64,000 nt of DNA from Ziziphus jujuba (Eukaryota > Streptophyta > Magnoliopsida > Rosales > Rhamnaceae): positions 45,392,001 through 45,456,000 of the forward strand of contig NC_083379.1 in the NCBI RefSeq assembly GCF_031755915.1, read 5' to 3'. The position numbers and the translations under genes were made by a program. Shown one piece after another: positions 1-13,558 of the stretch. Position 1 is the stretch's first letter, and every line of letters starts with the position of its first letter. Under the pieces are notes generated by a model. That model was not told the origin of the DNA and ran no database searches. It was given only the letters and a program-made list of their open reading frames with translations.

Positions 1-1153
1 GGATTTGGAGCAAGTTGTGTTTTTGTTTTGTGATGTTGTAAGAGTGAATGGATTTACTTCTATTCTGTAAGTCAGCTAGATTAATTTATGGGATAAATTA
101 ATGAGAATATGCCGACTGTAATGGAGCCTTCTGTCTTTTTCATGATACCACTGTGAGTTATTTTGCATGTACTACGTTTTGTTCTCAAATTCTAAGTACC
201 AGCTAGGTGATGTTTCATTTTCTTAAGTCTAAACTATAATGCTATGAAAAATTGAGAGGAAATATTAATACTTATGCTATTGATATGCTCCAAAGTTGGC
301 TCGTTAATTTGTAAAGCTAAAATTGTGGTCCTTAAAATTCAAATTGAATTGTTTGTTTTTCTAGAAAAAAGAGAGCTAGCTTTTCAACACTCTCAGAGCA
401 ATGCTGATTTTACGATCTTATAAGAAAAGCGGTTGCAATTGGTCAATATTTAATCATTCATCGTCGTTGTAGTTACATTTTCAAGCCCAAAAGAAGGGTG
501 ACGGATGTCTCCTCTGAAAATTAACAGCTCCTATATTTTTCAGGCTCAGAGGTCAACGTATAAACTTTTTCCTTTGTAATTTTTTTTTATTTTTTTAATC
601 TACAACTATAATGAAGATTCCGTAAAAAAATAAATAAATAAATAAAAGGAAGGCGCCCGTAAGACAACTTTTAACTTTCAAACAAATAAAACAAAAATAC
701 TCGCATTGGAAATCCTGGCATTCAATCTAGTTGATATATTATAAGGTATTTTGTGCAAATATATATGTATATAAATATATTGGGACATCTTCACCAATCT
801 AGTTCATCAAAGACGAGGAAACTGAGAAATTTTTTTATCCATTTACACAAGGCTTCATTTATGTCAAAATGTGGGTTTTGGTGGGGGAGGGTGGGGAGGG
901 ACTTGCAAATATTATATATAAAGTTAAATACAAATATTGATCCGAATATCCCTCTTCAATTTTGGGTCCGAATCATCCGAGAGAGCAGTCTCAGCTCCAT
1001 CTCTGCCAAACGATATTGATGACTGGTGATTTGAATCTGCCATATCCACCTCTAGTTTGCAGGAACCTTAGAATTCAGGGGGATAATAAAATCAGTGTTT
1101 CTCATATGTTCATGCATCACCTTTAGCTGGACCCATTCCATCCTCCCTTCTCC
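1..1153. other. Left-edge flank, no gene recognised
   Basis: AT-rich sequence downstream of the minus-strand RING gene, whose stop codon is at 1154-1156. The part nearest 1154 should be its 3' UTR. Short frames here show no family resemblance and carry stops in all contexts. The far left could be the end of another gene, but nothing in it is recognisable. Confidence 0.5.
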
Positions 1154-3663
1154 CTATTGCTGGCTGGAGTCTCTAGCTGTTGGTGAAGCACTGCCTCCCT
1201 CACCAACCTCATTTTTACAGAGGGGGCATGACGCATTGATTTTCAACCATTTGTCCACGCATTCAACATGGAAGACATGAAAACATGGTAGCTCCCTTAG
1301 CTCATCATTGTCCGCATATTTTGCCAAGCAAATACAACAAACCTGCACCAGATTGATGGGGAAAAATAACCGGCTGAATTCAAGTCCAGAAAGTCAAAAA
1401 TGAAATGAAAATAAGAAACGCTCCCAACTATCAAACCAGTACAACAGCAACAATGTAACCTTCACAACTTTTAGCTACTCCTATTTCAATATAGCAATTA
1501 AATTTTCCTATACCATTCCTACTTCAGATATCCTAGTTAAGTGGTAGTTAATTTACTAGCATGTCAACCTAAACAATTAACTAAGCTTGTTGAACTTCCC
1601 TTTCATGCACTACACAAACCAAGCTATGAATAACCCATGTGCAAATGCAGACATTGCAAATGGAAGATGCTCATAATTATATTCATTAATCAACATAAAA
1701 GACTGATGGAATGTTATTAGCAAGGTATAGAACTTGAGGTCAAATTTCCAAAAGTTCAGTAACTGTTCAACAAGTCATTGCATTTGATTCTGGTATAAAC
1801 CGGATCAAAATTCACATCATGTTTGCTATTCTAAGGCCATGATCATAAGGTACTAAACCTACTCACCGCATCTTCTCCTGAAATTATACGCTCCTTTTCT
1901 GTCCCAGCAGCCAAGATCCCACCTTCGCTTACTCCGTTATCATTGTCCTCACCATTTACATTTCTAGTTTTCTTTACCTTAAATTTGTAGGTTGGTAAAG
2001 CATTTATAGATTCCACAGTGGCTCCTCTAGTTTGAGAAAGATCCTCGCGAAAGCCCAGGATGGAAATTATGCAAGGCAAGCAGCAACAAATTGTCGCACA
2101 AAGTATAAATGGCATGGCATACCCAATGCAGCTAAAGGTAAGAAACACTATGCATAACCTGCAAGGTACCAAAAAACAGTTAGGTTACTCATAGTCAAAG
2201 CAAAAAAATATAATGATACGAGCTATTAATAGGTACCTATACAATTTAGGAGCATCAGAGGGAGAAGAGTGACCTCCAAAAATCCACACATTGCCCACAA
2301 CAAACCACACAGCAAAAAAGCAATCTAATGCCATCTTGAAATGGTCCACTAAGCCATTAAGTCTGCAAAACAGAATTTCTTTCAATGAAACCATCTATAA
2401 CTAATATATGGAATGTCTGGATCACTGCCCATAAAAAAGGAAAAAGAATCTTATAATATATTCAATATCTATATCGTTCAATGAACCAATGAAGATACTT
2501 TTATGCAGTTTTTATATATCTGCCATTTTTATCTATAATGTCTAATTACTTAATATTTTGGATAACTCTTTTGATTCGTTTAAGCATTGGATCCATTAAC
2601 TAAAATGTTAAGCCTTATTGTATTTTCCCATAGAGTTTACATCTGTCACACTAAACCACACAGCTAAGTTCTTTCCCAGATACAATACATACATGTCACC
2701 TTTCTATTATTTGACACAGGAAAAGGGATTTTCCCCAGCCCTTTCTTATGTTGAAACAGTATAATAATGATGTACAGACACATATATACATATCAAGAGA
2801 AAACGAAAAGCAGAAGAAATTAAGAAACATAGTTTGGTATCGATATTGTTGGAAAGTGAAGGAATGTTACATAATCAGGATAACCACCACCCTAATCAGC
2901 ATGAATTTAAGAGTATGAATGACTACAGAGAAACTAGATAACATTAATGTTTCAGTAAGAAGAATGCAACACATGACCAAACAATTTGTAAATGAAATGA
3001 GCAGAACAATACATACCGCACACTTAAGGAACCTGCAATTTGGTTGTTCCTGGTTCCTGAGGGGTGATTGTCCTCATCTGATGCTTGAGTTACTGAGATA
3101 GCTGTGTAAGACGTTAACTCAGGAGGATTATTTTGAGAAGAGCCTTGACGAGGTTGAGTGGAATCATGCTCATTACTACGGTTGCGATTGCGATAACGCC
3201 AGTAAAGAATAGGGAGTGTTGCAACACACCCAGATGCATAACCCACAACCCATGCAAACAATGGGGCTTGTGGATTTTCATTTCTTGACAATGACAAAAC
3301 AACAATAGAAGCTATTATTTGACTAACCGTGACAACTAACTCAACAGAAATCCATAGGCCAGTATTCAACGGGCTTCTTCGGCGACCATGTCCATCACCT
3401 CTTCTCATAAATGAGGAATTCCTAGAGTTTAACCTGTTTGAAGAAGATGAAGCAGCTTGATAAGTGGGAGCATGTGTACTACCTGATGGTCTGTCCTCCT
3501 GTCGAGTCAAGTCCATTCTAGGGGGTTGCTCATTATGAGATGAGCTTGATGAAGTATCATCATTTCCAGTAATGTCAATAACGTGATTCTCCATCAGATC
3601 CAGTAACAAAGGATGTTGATCAGTTTGAGTCTCACTATTTGGTTCCGGAGAGGGAACATCCAT
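1154..3663 (-). CDS. RING-H2 membrane E3 ubiquitin-protein ligase
   Basis: Predicted membrane E3 ligase that would transfer ubiquitin from an E2 through a C-terminal RING-H2 domain. Four exons on the minus strand: 3663-3017, 2362-2237, 2158-1867 and 1342-1154, giving 417 residues. All junctions are GT..AG and phases agree. Residues 1-100 are polar and Ser-rich. Hydrophobic segments follow at about 103-125, 135-155, 225-245 and 259-290, so a polytopic membrane protein is expected. The RING spans 357-397 (Cys357, Cys360, Cys375, His377, His380, Cys383, Cys394, Cys397: C-x2-C, C-x-H-x2-H-x2-C, C-x2-C). The family matches Arabidopsis At1g12760/At1g63170-type proteins; position suggests the At1g80400 orthologue. 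The ATG at 3663 opens the longest frame and fits the family N terminus. Substrates are unknown. Family is sure; exact orthology is inferred. Confidence 0.9.
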
Positions 3664-4960
3664 CTAAGTCCACCAACCAGATTAGACGATGAGAAAGCAT
3701 AGATTGGCAAATGATCTTTCCGGATTTCTGCACCTATATCCCCAAATTCTCCCTCTCAACAGATATAAAACTTAATGTAATATGCAAATTGAGTTGTACC
3801 AAACACCTCCTCTTACTTGGCACCAACAAATTTTAAGGATTCAATGAGCATTAGCTTGTTGCATATATAACCTGTGCCAGAATTGGAACTATAATTAATT
3901 TTCTCATTTCTAAACACCCAAATTCGGCATTATACATGCATTTGCCAAATATATATATATATATATATATATTCATTTTAATAAGTACAAAGTAGGATCA
4001 CAGATATAAGAGGCATCCATTGATAATAAATCGTTTCCTGAATATTTTAGATCATCACTAACAAAATTATTTTCAAATTTAAGATAATTAAAGATAACCA
4101 GACGAGTAACTATTATGTTCAATATTTTTATAAAGCCATTGAAACATACAACAGGAATTATATACAGCAAAAATCACCATCAAATTCATGAACAACTTAA
4201 AGAATGCTTAGCAGAGACACAATCAAATATGCACAATACAATAAAGATCAGTATAAACGCATCACATACATTATATTTTCAACTTATTCTTGATTCTTGA
4301 AGCAGTGCAACACAAGTCAATGCACAATGTCCTCAAAAGAAACTCACCGAGTGAAAATAACAATGGTATTAATAAAAACCAAAAAAAAACAAAAAAGCAA
4401 AAAAATTAGAGAAAAAGGACCCAAATTAAGAAAAATCAAAGACATAAAAGAAAAACCCATAAACGAAAGAAAGCTTATACCTAAAATCCACACAAGATAC
4501 CAAAAATTAAAAAAGTTCCAAACTTTTGACCACACCAAACCAATTAATTGAACCAATGCCAAGAATCACTCCAAAAACAAAAAACTTAAACCAATTAACT
4601 TCCCGAATTACGCAAGAAATAGAGGGAAACATACGTAACACGCAAAAACCCTCAACCCAAGATTACCCAAATAAAATATAAATCCAAAAAAAAAATAAAA
4701 TTCGGCACCTTATTCAAATGAAAGAGCTGACAGCTACAAGAAAGTGTTAGACGGGTTCTATGTTCACTTTCTTTTCCTTTCCAGATTCTCAATTTTCTCG
4801 AGAAAATATAGCGTCAGCTTTTTTGCTCCATTGGTCACGCAAACTCGCATGATGAGAGAGAGAAAGAGAGAGAGAGAGTCTCAAACCTTCAGATCAGATA
4901 TGAGCTGTGGCAGTCACTGAAACAAACCTTCAACCGTTTGATGTTCCTGCGTGATACTAT
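3664..4960 (-). promoter_or_regulatory. Leader and promoter region of the RING E3 gene
   Basis: No coding frame with family resemblance lies upstream of the ATG at 3663. The stretch holds AT-rich sequence, an (AT)n tract near 3950-3972 and a GA/CT microsatellite at about 4855-4880. GA/CT tracts often mark plant leaders or core promoters, so the transcription start probably lies near 4750-4900, possibly with a leader intron. This is inferred; no exact start can be fixed. Confidence 0.4.
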
Positions 4961-5390
4961 CATGGTGGGTGCCTTTCATCCAACGGTAGAAATTCACTTC
5001 TCTTGGTTTATGTGTTTGGACATAAAAGTGACGTGTGGACCCCCTTAACGTAGTTGGGCTTTAGGCCGTTCGATTTGTGGAAATTAGATATCAAACGGTG
5101 GGGTATCTTCAGGCGTTTTATGGGACGTATGATCTTGTAGGATCGATTGATGACAAAAAATAAAAAGATAAAGAAAAAAGAAATAAGATATTGTCCTAAA
5201 TTTCTTTCCATGTTGATGTCATACCATGTCTTTATTTTTTCCTATTTTGACTATTTTTTTTTTCCAAACTTTTATTTGTTTAGAGAAAATAAAAGCATAA
5301 ACAAGGAAAAAAATGATAATCAAAACTTCAATCAATTGTAGAAGTGTAAAACTAAACTATTAAACAAGATTTATGTGCAAGAAATTGAAA

Positions 5391-5872
5391 ATGTTAATTG
5401 TCCTTTTGTATTTTAGCTTTTAAAATTTTGTAATTTAAATTTTTACATTTCCAATTCATCAATTTAAGTTATCGACTTTTTAAGTTGTTGTAATTTGAAC
5501 TTTTTGATTAATATGGCGTGATAGTCATCTCAAATAATTAATATTATATTATATCAAATTTTAAATTAAAAAATAATTTTAAAATTTTGCATTTTAGTAT
5601 ACGTTAATTTGAAATAATATATAATTTTATAGTTATTCAGGTGGTCTGTATAGATTTTTTAAAAAAATAAAAGGGTACTAAAATAGAAAATTTTAAAAAT
5701 AATTTTAATATTTTACATTTATATATAGTTTAATATCAGTTACATAAAATAATTATTAAACATAAAAATTAAAAGTTAAATAAAATCCGAAAGCCTAAAT
5801 TACTTTATTGAAAAAATGAGAACTTAAATTACAAAATTTAAAAAATTAAAGGCATTAAAATTCAATTAGTCA
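5391..5872. mobile_element. Probable MITE with long imperfect inverted repeats
   Basis: The left arm (about 5391-5490) and the right arm (about 5760-5872) are imperfect reverse complements. The best-matching blocks are around AAATTTTGTAATTTAA on the left and its complement on the right. The interior is AT-rich and non-coding. Length, structure and lack of coding capacity fit a non-autonomous DNA transposon. I could not define target-site duplications, and AT-rich sequence raises the chance of spurious pairing. Confidence 0.45.
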
Positions 5873-5974
5873 TAAAGACATATATAATCATCTACATGAA
5901 GAAGCTTGTATAGTTTGGGAAGAGGTTTTGATTGATCAAAAAGTACACTAACAGGTATATATAAATTTATCTCT

Positions 5975-6010
<36 letters not shown>

Positions 6011-9000
6011 CTTTACTCTCTAAAATTTTATTTATCAAGAATAAATACAAAAACAATTTATCATTTCATAAAATAAAAAATTAGTTTTTAAAAATCATCT
6101 AGTAATTGATAACAATTATTTACATTAATTTTAGATATGTATACTTGCCATGCCAACTGAATGCTGGTCATATATTTCAATTTTAAACAATGCATAATCT
6201 TGTAATGAAAAATTAGTGTGGTTAAAGGAAGACCTTGATTGGCTCTCTTATCTTCTTTCTAATGATCTTATCCCTTTTGCTTTGTACTAAAACTTCCAAA
6301 TTTTCTATTAAAAAAGAAAGAGAAAAAACTAATTGTTGTATTATATTATATATTCTATCTTTTAGCGAAAAATTAATTTCAGGGTTTATAATAGAACTCT
6401 TCTGAAAGGTCATAGTTAATAGATATGAAGTAAGTCATTCTAATTACTTATTTTCTAATCCAATCCTTCATATCATCATTATGACCAACTCGCGCGTGAC
6501 AGAGTAGCACTGATTATTATTATTATTTTTTTTTGGGGGTTAATTAGAGGAGCACTAATTTTGCTTAGTTAGAAGTTGACCTAAATAAATTTTCTAATCA
6601 ACCTCTACGTAAATTTGTATACATACAAAGTGAGTTATGTTTCCGTTAAAAAAATATTTTTACAATGTAAACCAAAAACATGCTGAAATAGTAAATGCAA
6701 AGAATGATGCCTCAATTAATTATTCTTTTTTTCGATTATTACAGTTACGTATTTAAATTTGAAAATCTAAATAATTGTATAATTGATAAATAATATAAAT
6801 ATGTATTATGTAAATAGCTTGTTAACCAGTGACACAACTATTTTTATAATAGAACTTTTAACTTTGAAAAGTTTTAATTGCAATATCAAATGAGTTCTAT
6901 ACAATTTTATTATAAATTTATATTTTTATCTGCATTTAAATTATCATTAAATATATTTATAAATTAAATATATTTGTATTTTAAAGTTTAAGATTGAACA
7001 TTTTAATTGTGTTTAAAAAAATATAATTGGACATTTTAAATTTATTTAGAAATATACTATCGAATGTTGTTAGATATAAATATTTCATATGTATTTAGAA
7101 ATATGCAGCTGAATATCACAAATGTATTCAAAGTATGCGATTAAATATCTTCAAATACAAATATTTTAAACATATTCAGATATATGCGATTAAATGTCTC
7201 AAATATGTCCAAAAATAATATATATGTTTCAAATGTATTCAAAAATAATATACCACCGAATATTTTTAGAAACGTTCATAATTTTGAAACTGAATATTTC
7301 CATTGTATAAAAGTATTGTAGCTAGAAAGAAAATTTTGTAAAATTTTATGATTATTAGTTTCATAAAAAAATATTGTGAAATTTTTTTTATAAAATAGTG
7401 TTTGATTTTTAAACAATTTGAGTAAAAAATGTGTTTTTTTTTTTTTACACATAATTAAAATTTTATGACTTATGAATATTTAAAATATTAAAAATATTGT
7501 ATAAAATTATTTTATTTTTTTATATATTTAAAGCGGCATGTGGTTATTGTTTTGTATGTGGGTTTTCTGCTTTGCCATGTCAGTTGAAACAGTCTAATAA
7601 TATGTAAGGAATAAAACTGTATAATTTTTTTTTTTTTTCAAAATGTGAAAAGAATTTTCTTTTTTAACTTTAGTTAGAGATGTTTTATAACATGACCATC
7701 AATCTAATTAATGTTGTATTATTAGGGAATAATATATGAGATCGATTCTATAAAGATGGGAAAGAATATCGGATCGTCAGTTTCTTTCAACGGAGTTATG
7801 GAATAAAGCCCAGTTGCCACCTTCAAATCAAGCTCTTTTCACCTGTCACAAAAAACAAAATGTGGTAAGTACAACAATTAACGCAGCAACATTTTCTCTG
7901 ATACCTACTTGTCATAAAATTAGATAAATCATAGACCAAAAGTAACCCAACAATTTTATTTTATTTTATTATTATTATTTTTTTTTGGTAAATAACACTA
8001 ACCCATCAAGGTACAACGCCCATCGGCCAACATTGTTTTTTAAAATTAGATTGTGAAGCTTTCTATTAACCCATTTTTATTAATCTGATGCTGTATACAT
8101 TTCTACTTAATTTTCTATCCCTAGCCGATCTATTTGTATTTCTAATTTTTCTATAGGGTTGAATTAATTAATGGCGTAATCAAAGAAATTAACAAATTAA
8201 TTTTTTTTTTTTTTGTTTGGGGTTCAATATGGATTTTTGCCGCTATTTATGGTTGGTTAATTTCCTCCTTCCGTGACAGAGTTGGCTTAGCTGAGTTTGA
8301 AGTCAGATGTATTGATTAATGGAGTCAGAGAGAACTGACTAGTGGTTTAGTTGGTGCGCTATTTTGAAATTTTTTCCTTGTCTTCCTTGAAAACTGCCTA
8401 AACCTACTCCCCAATAAGAAAATAATTAATTAATATCCAAAATCTTATTTGACATTCATTTCTATTTATTATCAAATAATTGATTATAGTGCTGCTCATC
8501 ATAATTTATAAAATCTACCCCTTAAATATTATATTTTGAACTTGATGTTTCATTTGAAAAAAATCTAAATTTACCAACTAGAGTTATCCCCTAGTGTACG
8601 TCTGTTTCATCTGCATGCATATGTATACTACATACATATATATATAAATGATTAATATGGGTATGGGGCCCAAGTCAGACAAGGAAATGCTGACTCATTG
8701 CAAATTGAAATAATATTATAAGAGCAGTAGTGAGGAACACCAGGAGATGTGTGAAATAATTAATACTATAAACTCCGGTGAAAATGATCGGATTGTTTTC
8801 ACAACTTTAATGATCCAATTACCCTCTAATATTGGGGGGGAAAAAAAAAAAACAAAAATAAAATTATTCTAAAAGCCATAGTACGGGTATTTTGAGTTAA
8901 AAAAAGGACAAAATGGAATTGGCAGAGACTATATCTTTTCATTGAAGGTTAGCCAGCAGAATTATATATATATGTACATAAGTTTCTTTTTCCTTTTTTT

Positions 9001-9020
9001 TTTTTTTTTGGGTAAACAAA
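5873..9020. other. AT-rich intergenic region
   Basis: No gene is recognisable. The region contains (AT)n near 5980-6005, poly-T runs, and a degenerate repeat of roughly 60 bp at about 7020-7270 built around the motif ATGCGATTAAAT. The last few hundred bases lead into the core promoter of the first FATB-like gene. Short open frames here are AT-rich chance frames. Confidence 0.5.
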
Positions 9021-9709
9021 TAATAAATATAAGTTGCTCCTTGCAAATTTTGGCATTCTTCACAGAGTTTCAGAACCAGGTAACAATTCTGCTTTCTCTC
9101 CATGGGTGAAGCTTTTGCATACGTACTTACTTCCAAAAATAGCTACCAACTGATAAGTGACATTAATTTGATTTATTTTAGTCTTTCTAATTCATTTACC
9201 ACAAGTACTCCGTTAGCTTTTTCTGTCACTAGCTCCAATCCATCAAGGATTTATAATAATTACATCATATATACATATATATATATATATATGTATAGTA
9301 TTTCCTTTTTTATTTTGAAAATGTGTAGAAAGTGCATGCATCACTTTTCTTTTATATATATATATATATATATCGACGAATGCATTTCCTGATTCCATAA
9401 TATGTGTGTTATGGGGGCATATATTCGCTTGCTGTGGGCCAATACTTTACATGTCATATATATATATATATATATAACAGAAGAACAAACTGCATGACTA
9501 CTACTCAATCAGCATCATCAAAGGTTTTGTCTTTTAATTTTCTGTATTTTCATAAAGAGAATTAATACTTGTGCAGATTCAAGCATAAATTGGACAAAAT
9601 GCTAACAAATATTCTGTGAAACTGCATTAAGTGATTGTTTTCCGTAGCCAGCTTCTGTGATAAAATCAAGTAAAATTACAATCACAATTTCTCATATACA
9701 TCTCTGATC
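9021..9709 (+). promoter_or_regulatory. Core promoter and 5' leader of FATB-like gene A
   Basis: A TATA-like AATATAAGTTG at about 9025-9035 is followed by TTGCAAAT and then by TTTCAGAACCAG|GTAAC (donor at 9080). The same order occurs upstream of the other array members. This predicts a short non-coding first exon and a leader intron of about 550-570 bp, with candidate acceptors near 9647-9651. The AT microsatellites at 9275-9290 and 9355-9375 fall in the intron. The architecture is visible by comparison between copies; the exact transcription start is inferred. Confidence 0.5.
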
Positions 9710-11711
9710 ATGACCATGGTAGAGCATTTGTCTGTTTCAAGATCCTTCACGATGCTATTACCATATTATTCAACTTCCTCTGCAATGAAGAGAAGAACAA
9801 TTCGTTGCGTTGACAGCTCAACTAGTACCAGTGAAATTAAGCCAAACTCTATCCCAGCTGCCACTCCTTTACAACTTAATCTCAGTGCTGCAGAGTCTTC
9901 CAAGAAGATCAAAGGTTCATGATAAAGAAAAACCCAAAAAAAAAATCAGATCCTTCGTCTGAGTTGTACATGACTTTTTTATTTGCTAATGTTATTACAA
10001 ATTTTTTTTTTTGGTAGCTGTTGAGGAAAGGCTGGAAAGATTTAATTGGAAATCAAAGCAGCTTGATAAGATTGTTGAAATATTCAGTGGAAGGTTGCTG
10101 GAATGTGGTCTTGTTTTCGAGCAAAACTTCTTGATCAGATCATCTGAGCTGGGCGCTGATTCGAAAGCATCTATAGGAGCCTTAACTAATATTCTACAGG
10201 TTTTACAATGTTACTTAATTAGTTTAATGTAAAACCGATTATGTGATGTAAAAATGAATGATTTACCTATATTTCTTCCATGAAGGAATCAGCACTGAAC
10301 CACGTCAAAGGCGCTGGGATTCTGGCTGAGGGTTTTGGTTCAACTCCAGAGATGAGTAGAAGAAATCTGATATGGGTGGTTTATAGGATGCAGATTGTGG
10401 TTGATAGCTATCCTTCATGGTAAAACTATTAGTCTCTACCAATATATGGTTCATATATTAAATAATCTCCTAGTATTCGAAATTATACGAGGACTTTTTC
10501 TATGTTGCCTATGTATACGTTTACTTTTGTAAGTTCCATAGGCCATTGGACAAGATCTGTTTTTGCTAAACAAACTGCAAGTAAAATTTACTGCAGTATT
10601 TTTCTCCTTGGAAGAAGAAAATTTTTAAAGCATTTGACATTGCTTTTTTGTTTGTCTTCATAAAGGGGTGATGTTATTCAAGTAAACACTTGGACCTGTG
10701 CATCGGGAAGGAATGGCATGCGCCGTGAATGGATTGTCCGTGATTATAAGACAGGGAAAACTCTGCTTCGAGCTGCCTGGTTGAAAATTTCCGTTCATAA
10801 TAATTTGATTTGTTTAGTAGTAGTAGTAGTAATGCAATTACTTATTTATCCATGTTGGCTATATGAAGTGTGTATGTGATGATGAATAAGACGACAAGAA
10901 AAATATCAAAGTTCATAAAGGAAATCAGGGAGGAAACTAAAAACATTTTCATGGAGATTACTGAGCCAATAATCAATCATGAGGATGCCAAAAAACTAAG
11001 GGCATTGGATGTTGACACAGCAGATAATGTCCAAGCAGGTTTATTGGTATGTTTCTAATTCAGTTTTTGTATATATCAAGATCATGCTGGCTTTTTCTTT
11101 AAGCAAATTCTCTGTTCTTGATTAGTTTTGTTACTGGAAATTAAAATGCAGCCTAAATGGAGCGATCTAGACGTCAATCAACATGTGAAGCATGTCAAAT
11201 ACATTGAATGGATTCTCGAGGTACATCTTTTATGCCCTGCTTCTTACTCATTTGAGTGCATATGTCTAGCACAAAAATGACTCAGAAAATCTATGATTTT
11301 CTAGAAGCATCAAGTTTGTGAGCATATTTGATTAAGGAGATGTTAATATCTGTGACAGTTTTACCATTAGCAGTTCAAAATAAGGTCTTATTAGCTATGA
11401 GTTGTGATATTCTCTCCTTGAAAATATGCCAACTCTTCTTATTTTCATTATAAAAATAAACTTGTTGTCAGAGTGCACCTCGGTGGATATTAGAGACACA
11501 TGAGCTCTCCATTATGACCTTGGAGTTTCAGAAGGAATGTGGGATGAATACTTCACTGCAGTCTTTATCTGCAGTTGCTAACAGAGATGACCATCGTCAT
11601 CACAATAATAAACATAACGATGAGGTTGAGTTGGAGCACACCATTCGTGTTGAAAATGAGTCCCAAATATTATTGAAGGGAAGGACCATGTGGCTGCTCA
11701 AAATTTCTTAG
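9710..11711 (+). CDS. FATB-like acyl-ACP thioesterase, array copy A (intact)
   Basis: Plastid acyl-ACP thioesterases hydrolyse acyl-ACP and release free fatty acid, ending chain elongation. Seven exons: 9710-9914, 10018-10199, 10286-10419, 10666-10779, 10869-11046, 11152-11220 and 11472-11711, giving 373 residues with all phases matched. Residues 1-68 are rich in Ser, Thr and basic residues, like a transit peptide; Met3 (9716) aligns better with the starts of the other copies. The double hot-dog body follows. Catalytic-type residues Asp278, Asn280 and His282 lie in LDVNQHVKHVKYIEW, and Glu316-Cys317 in FQKECG. The hydrophobic segment of canonical FATB is missing and the family Gly in YIGW is Glu. 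Canonical FATB has about 412 residues. Substrate chain length cannot be read from sequence. Confidence 0.88.
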
Positions 11712-12480
11712 TGCTTAGATCATCAATATAGAGACATCTCAGCAATTAATCTCAATTTCAATTTCAATCTTAATCTCAAATGTCTGCTATATAGCTTCTT
11801 CTACTTGAATGCTTAAACGAAATAATTATCAAACCAGCTTAATTTATTCATATTTAGCATGCCAGATGTACACTTCTCAATTCCAATTAAGAAAGAAAAA
11901 AATGCAGATTTCTTCTCAATAATGGAATCATTATTATTGTTATTATCAAAATAAAAATAAAACTAAAAAAATCATGACTTGCGTACTACGTTTTGAATAA
12001 TAAAAACCAAAAAATTAATATGTGCAAGTATATAAGTTGGTTTCAAATGGTAGTCCTCACATTACAAATCATATCAGAACCAGGTGTGAGTATCACTTAA
12101 TCCTTTCCATTACAAAATATTGTCTTTCTTTCTCGGTTTTTCTTTTACTAAATATATAATTTATTTCTAGTATGCGAAAGCCAATTTTCCAATGCTCATA
12201 TTTTTAAAGCATACAGGGGTTTCCTTCTCTTCTCACCAAAGAAGTAACAATAGTGATAATCTGCACTTTTCCTATGTTTCCTATTTCAGGTTAATACAGA
12301 ACTTAATTTTCCTTGTTTTGCAAAACTCAACACAGTCCAGATACATAATATATATCTAGGTCCATCTTAAACAATATTGTTTAATTACTATCTCTTTTCT
12401 TGAATCGGAGAAACGTACAAAGCTAGCATAGTTAGGAACAGAAATAGTTATTCTGGTGTAAGAATAGTTTATCAATCACA
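11712..12480 (+). promoter_or_regulatory. Spacer with core promoter of pseudogene B
   Basis: After the 3' UTR of copy A, a TATATAAGTTGGTTTCAAATGG block begins at about 12029 and the leader donor CAG|GTGTGAG lies at 12084. The position where other copies have the leader acceptor (about 12400) reads TTGAATCGGAG, with no clean AG after the pyrimidine tract, so leader splicing may be impaired here. No other feature is recognised. Confidence 0.5.
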
Positions 12481-13506
12481 ATGCTAATGCATTTGGCTGC
12501 TCCAAGAACTTTCATTGTTAATTCAATGCCCTATCCAACCTCACCTTCAATTACTAAAAGCACAATTAGTACTCGGGGAGGAATAGGCAGCAGCCTAATT
12601 GAGATTGACCGAAACAGGCCAAACTTTCCTGGTAAAGTTCTTAGTCAACAGGCTTTGCTCCAAATACTAGTTTACAGTTTGGTGTGAATGTGTTTCCCGA
12701 CATGAAGCAATAATCTGTTTGATAATATCATTGCACTGTTCTGTTTTCAGTTACTGAGAAACCAAAGCAACCAGAAAATATAGCTGATAATATCTTCAGA
12801 GGAAGGTTGCTGCAGGGTTTGTTTTCCAGCAAAACTTCTCGATTAGATTATCTGAGCTTGGTCATGATGCCAAAGCATCCATTGGGGCCTTGATTCATAT
12901 TTTACAGGTTTTTACATCAATATTGTTAATTTTAACTTTCAATGGAAAACCTTATTTTGTGAATAATGAAATGAAATATATTGATCTCTTTTTTGGCTCC
13001 TGAGGAAGGATTCTGCACTGAACCACTGCAAGAGCTCGGGGATTAGGATGGAGAATTTCTGTTCAACACCAGAAATGAGCAGAAGAAATCTCATGTGGGT
13101 TGTCTACAGGATGCAGATTGCAGTAGCTAGCTATCCTTCATGGTAAGCAACTCCATGATCAAAAATATATATATATGATTTCTTATTTTGCAAGTAATGA
13201 AAAGATATTAGACAATTTTTCTTTGGAACAACCAAAAGTGAACTTTTATTATTGCAGTATTTTAGAAGTTGGAAGAGTACTTAACAGCACTCACATGTTT
13301 TGTGTCTTGTAAAAGGGCTGATGACATTCAAATAGACACTTGAATGTGTGCATCAGGAAAGAATGGTATGCGCCGTGAATGGATTGTTCGTGATTACAAA
13401 ACAGGGGAAACTCTGCTTCGAGCAGTCTGGTAAAAAAATCAATCGATCTGTAGTAATTCAGTTATCTACCTGGCCCGATTTTGCTGGCTTCTTCTGATCA
13501 TGTTGG

Positions 13507-13558
<52 letters not shown>
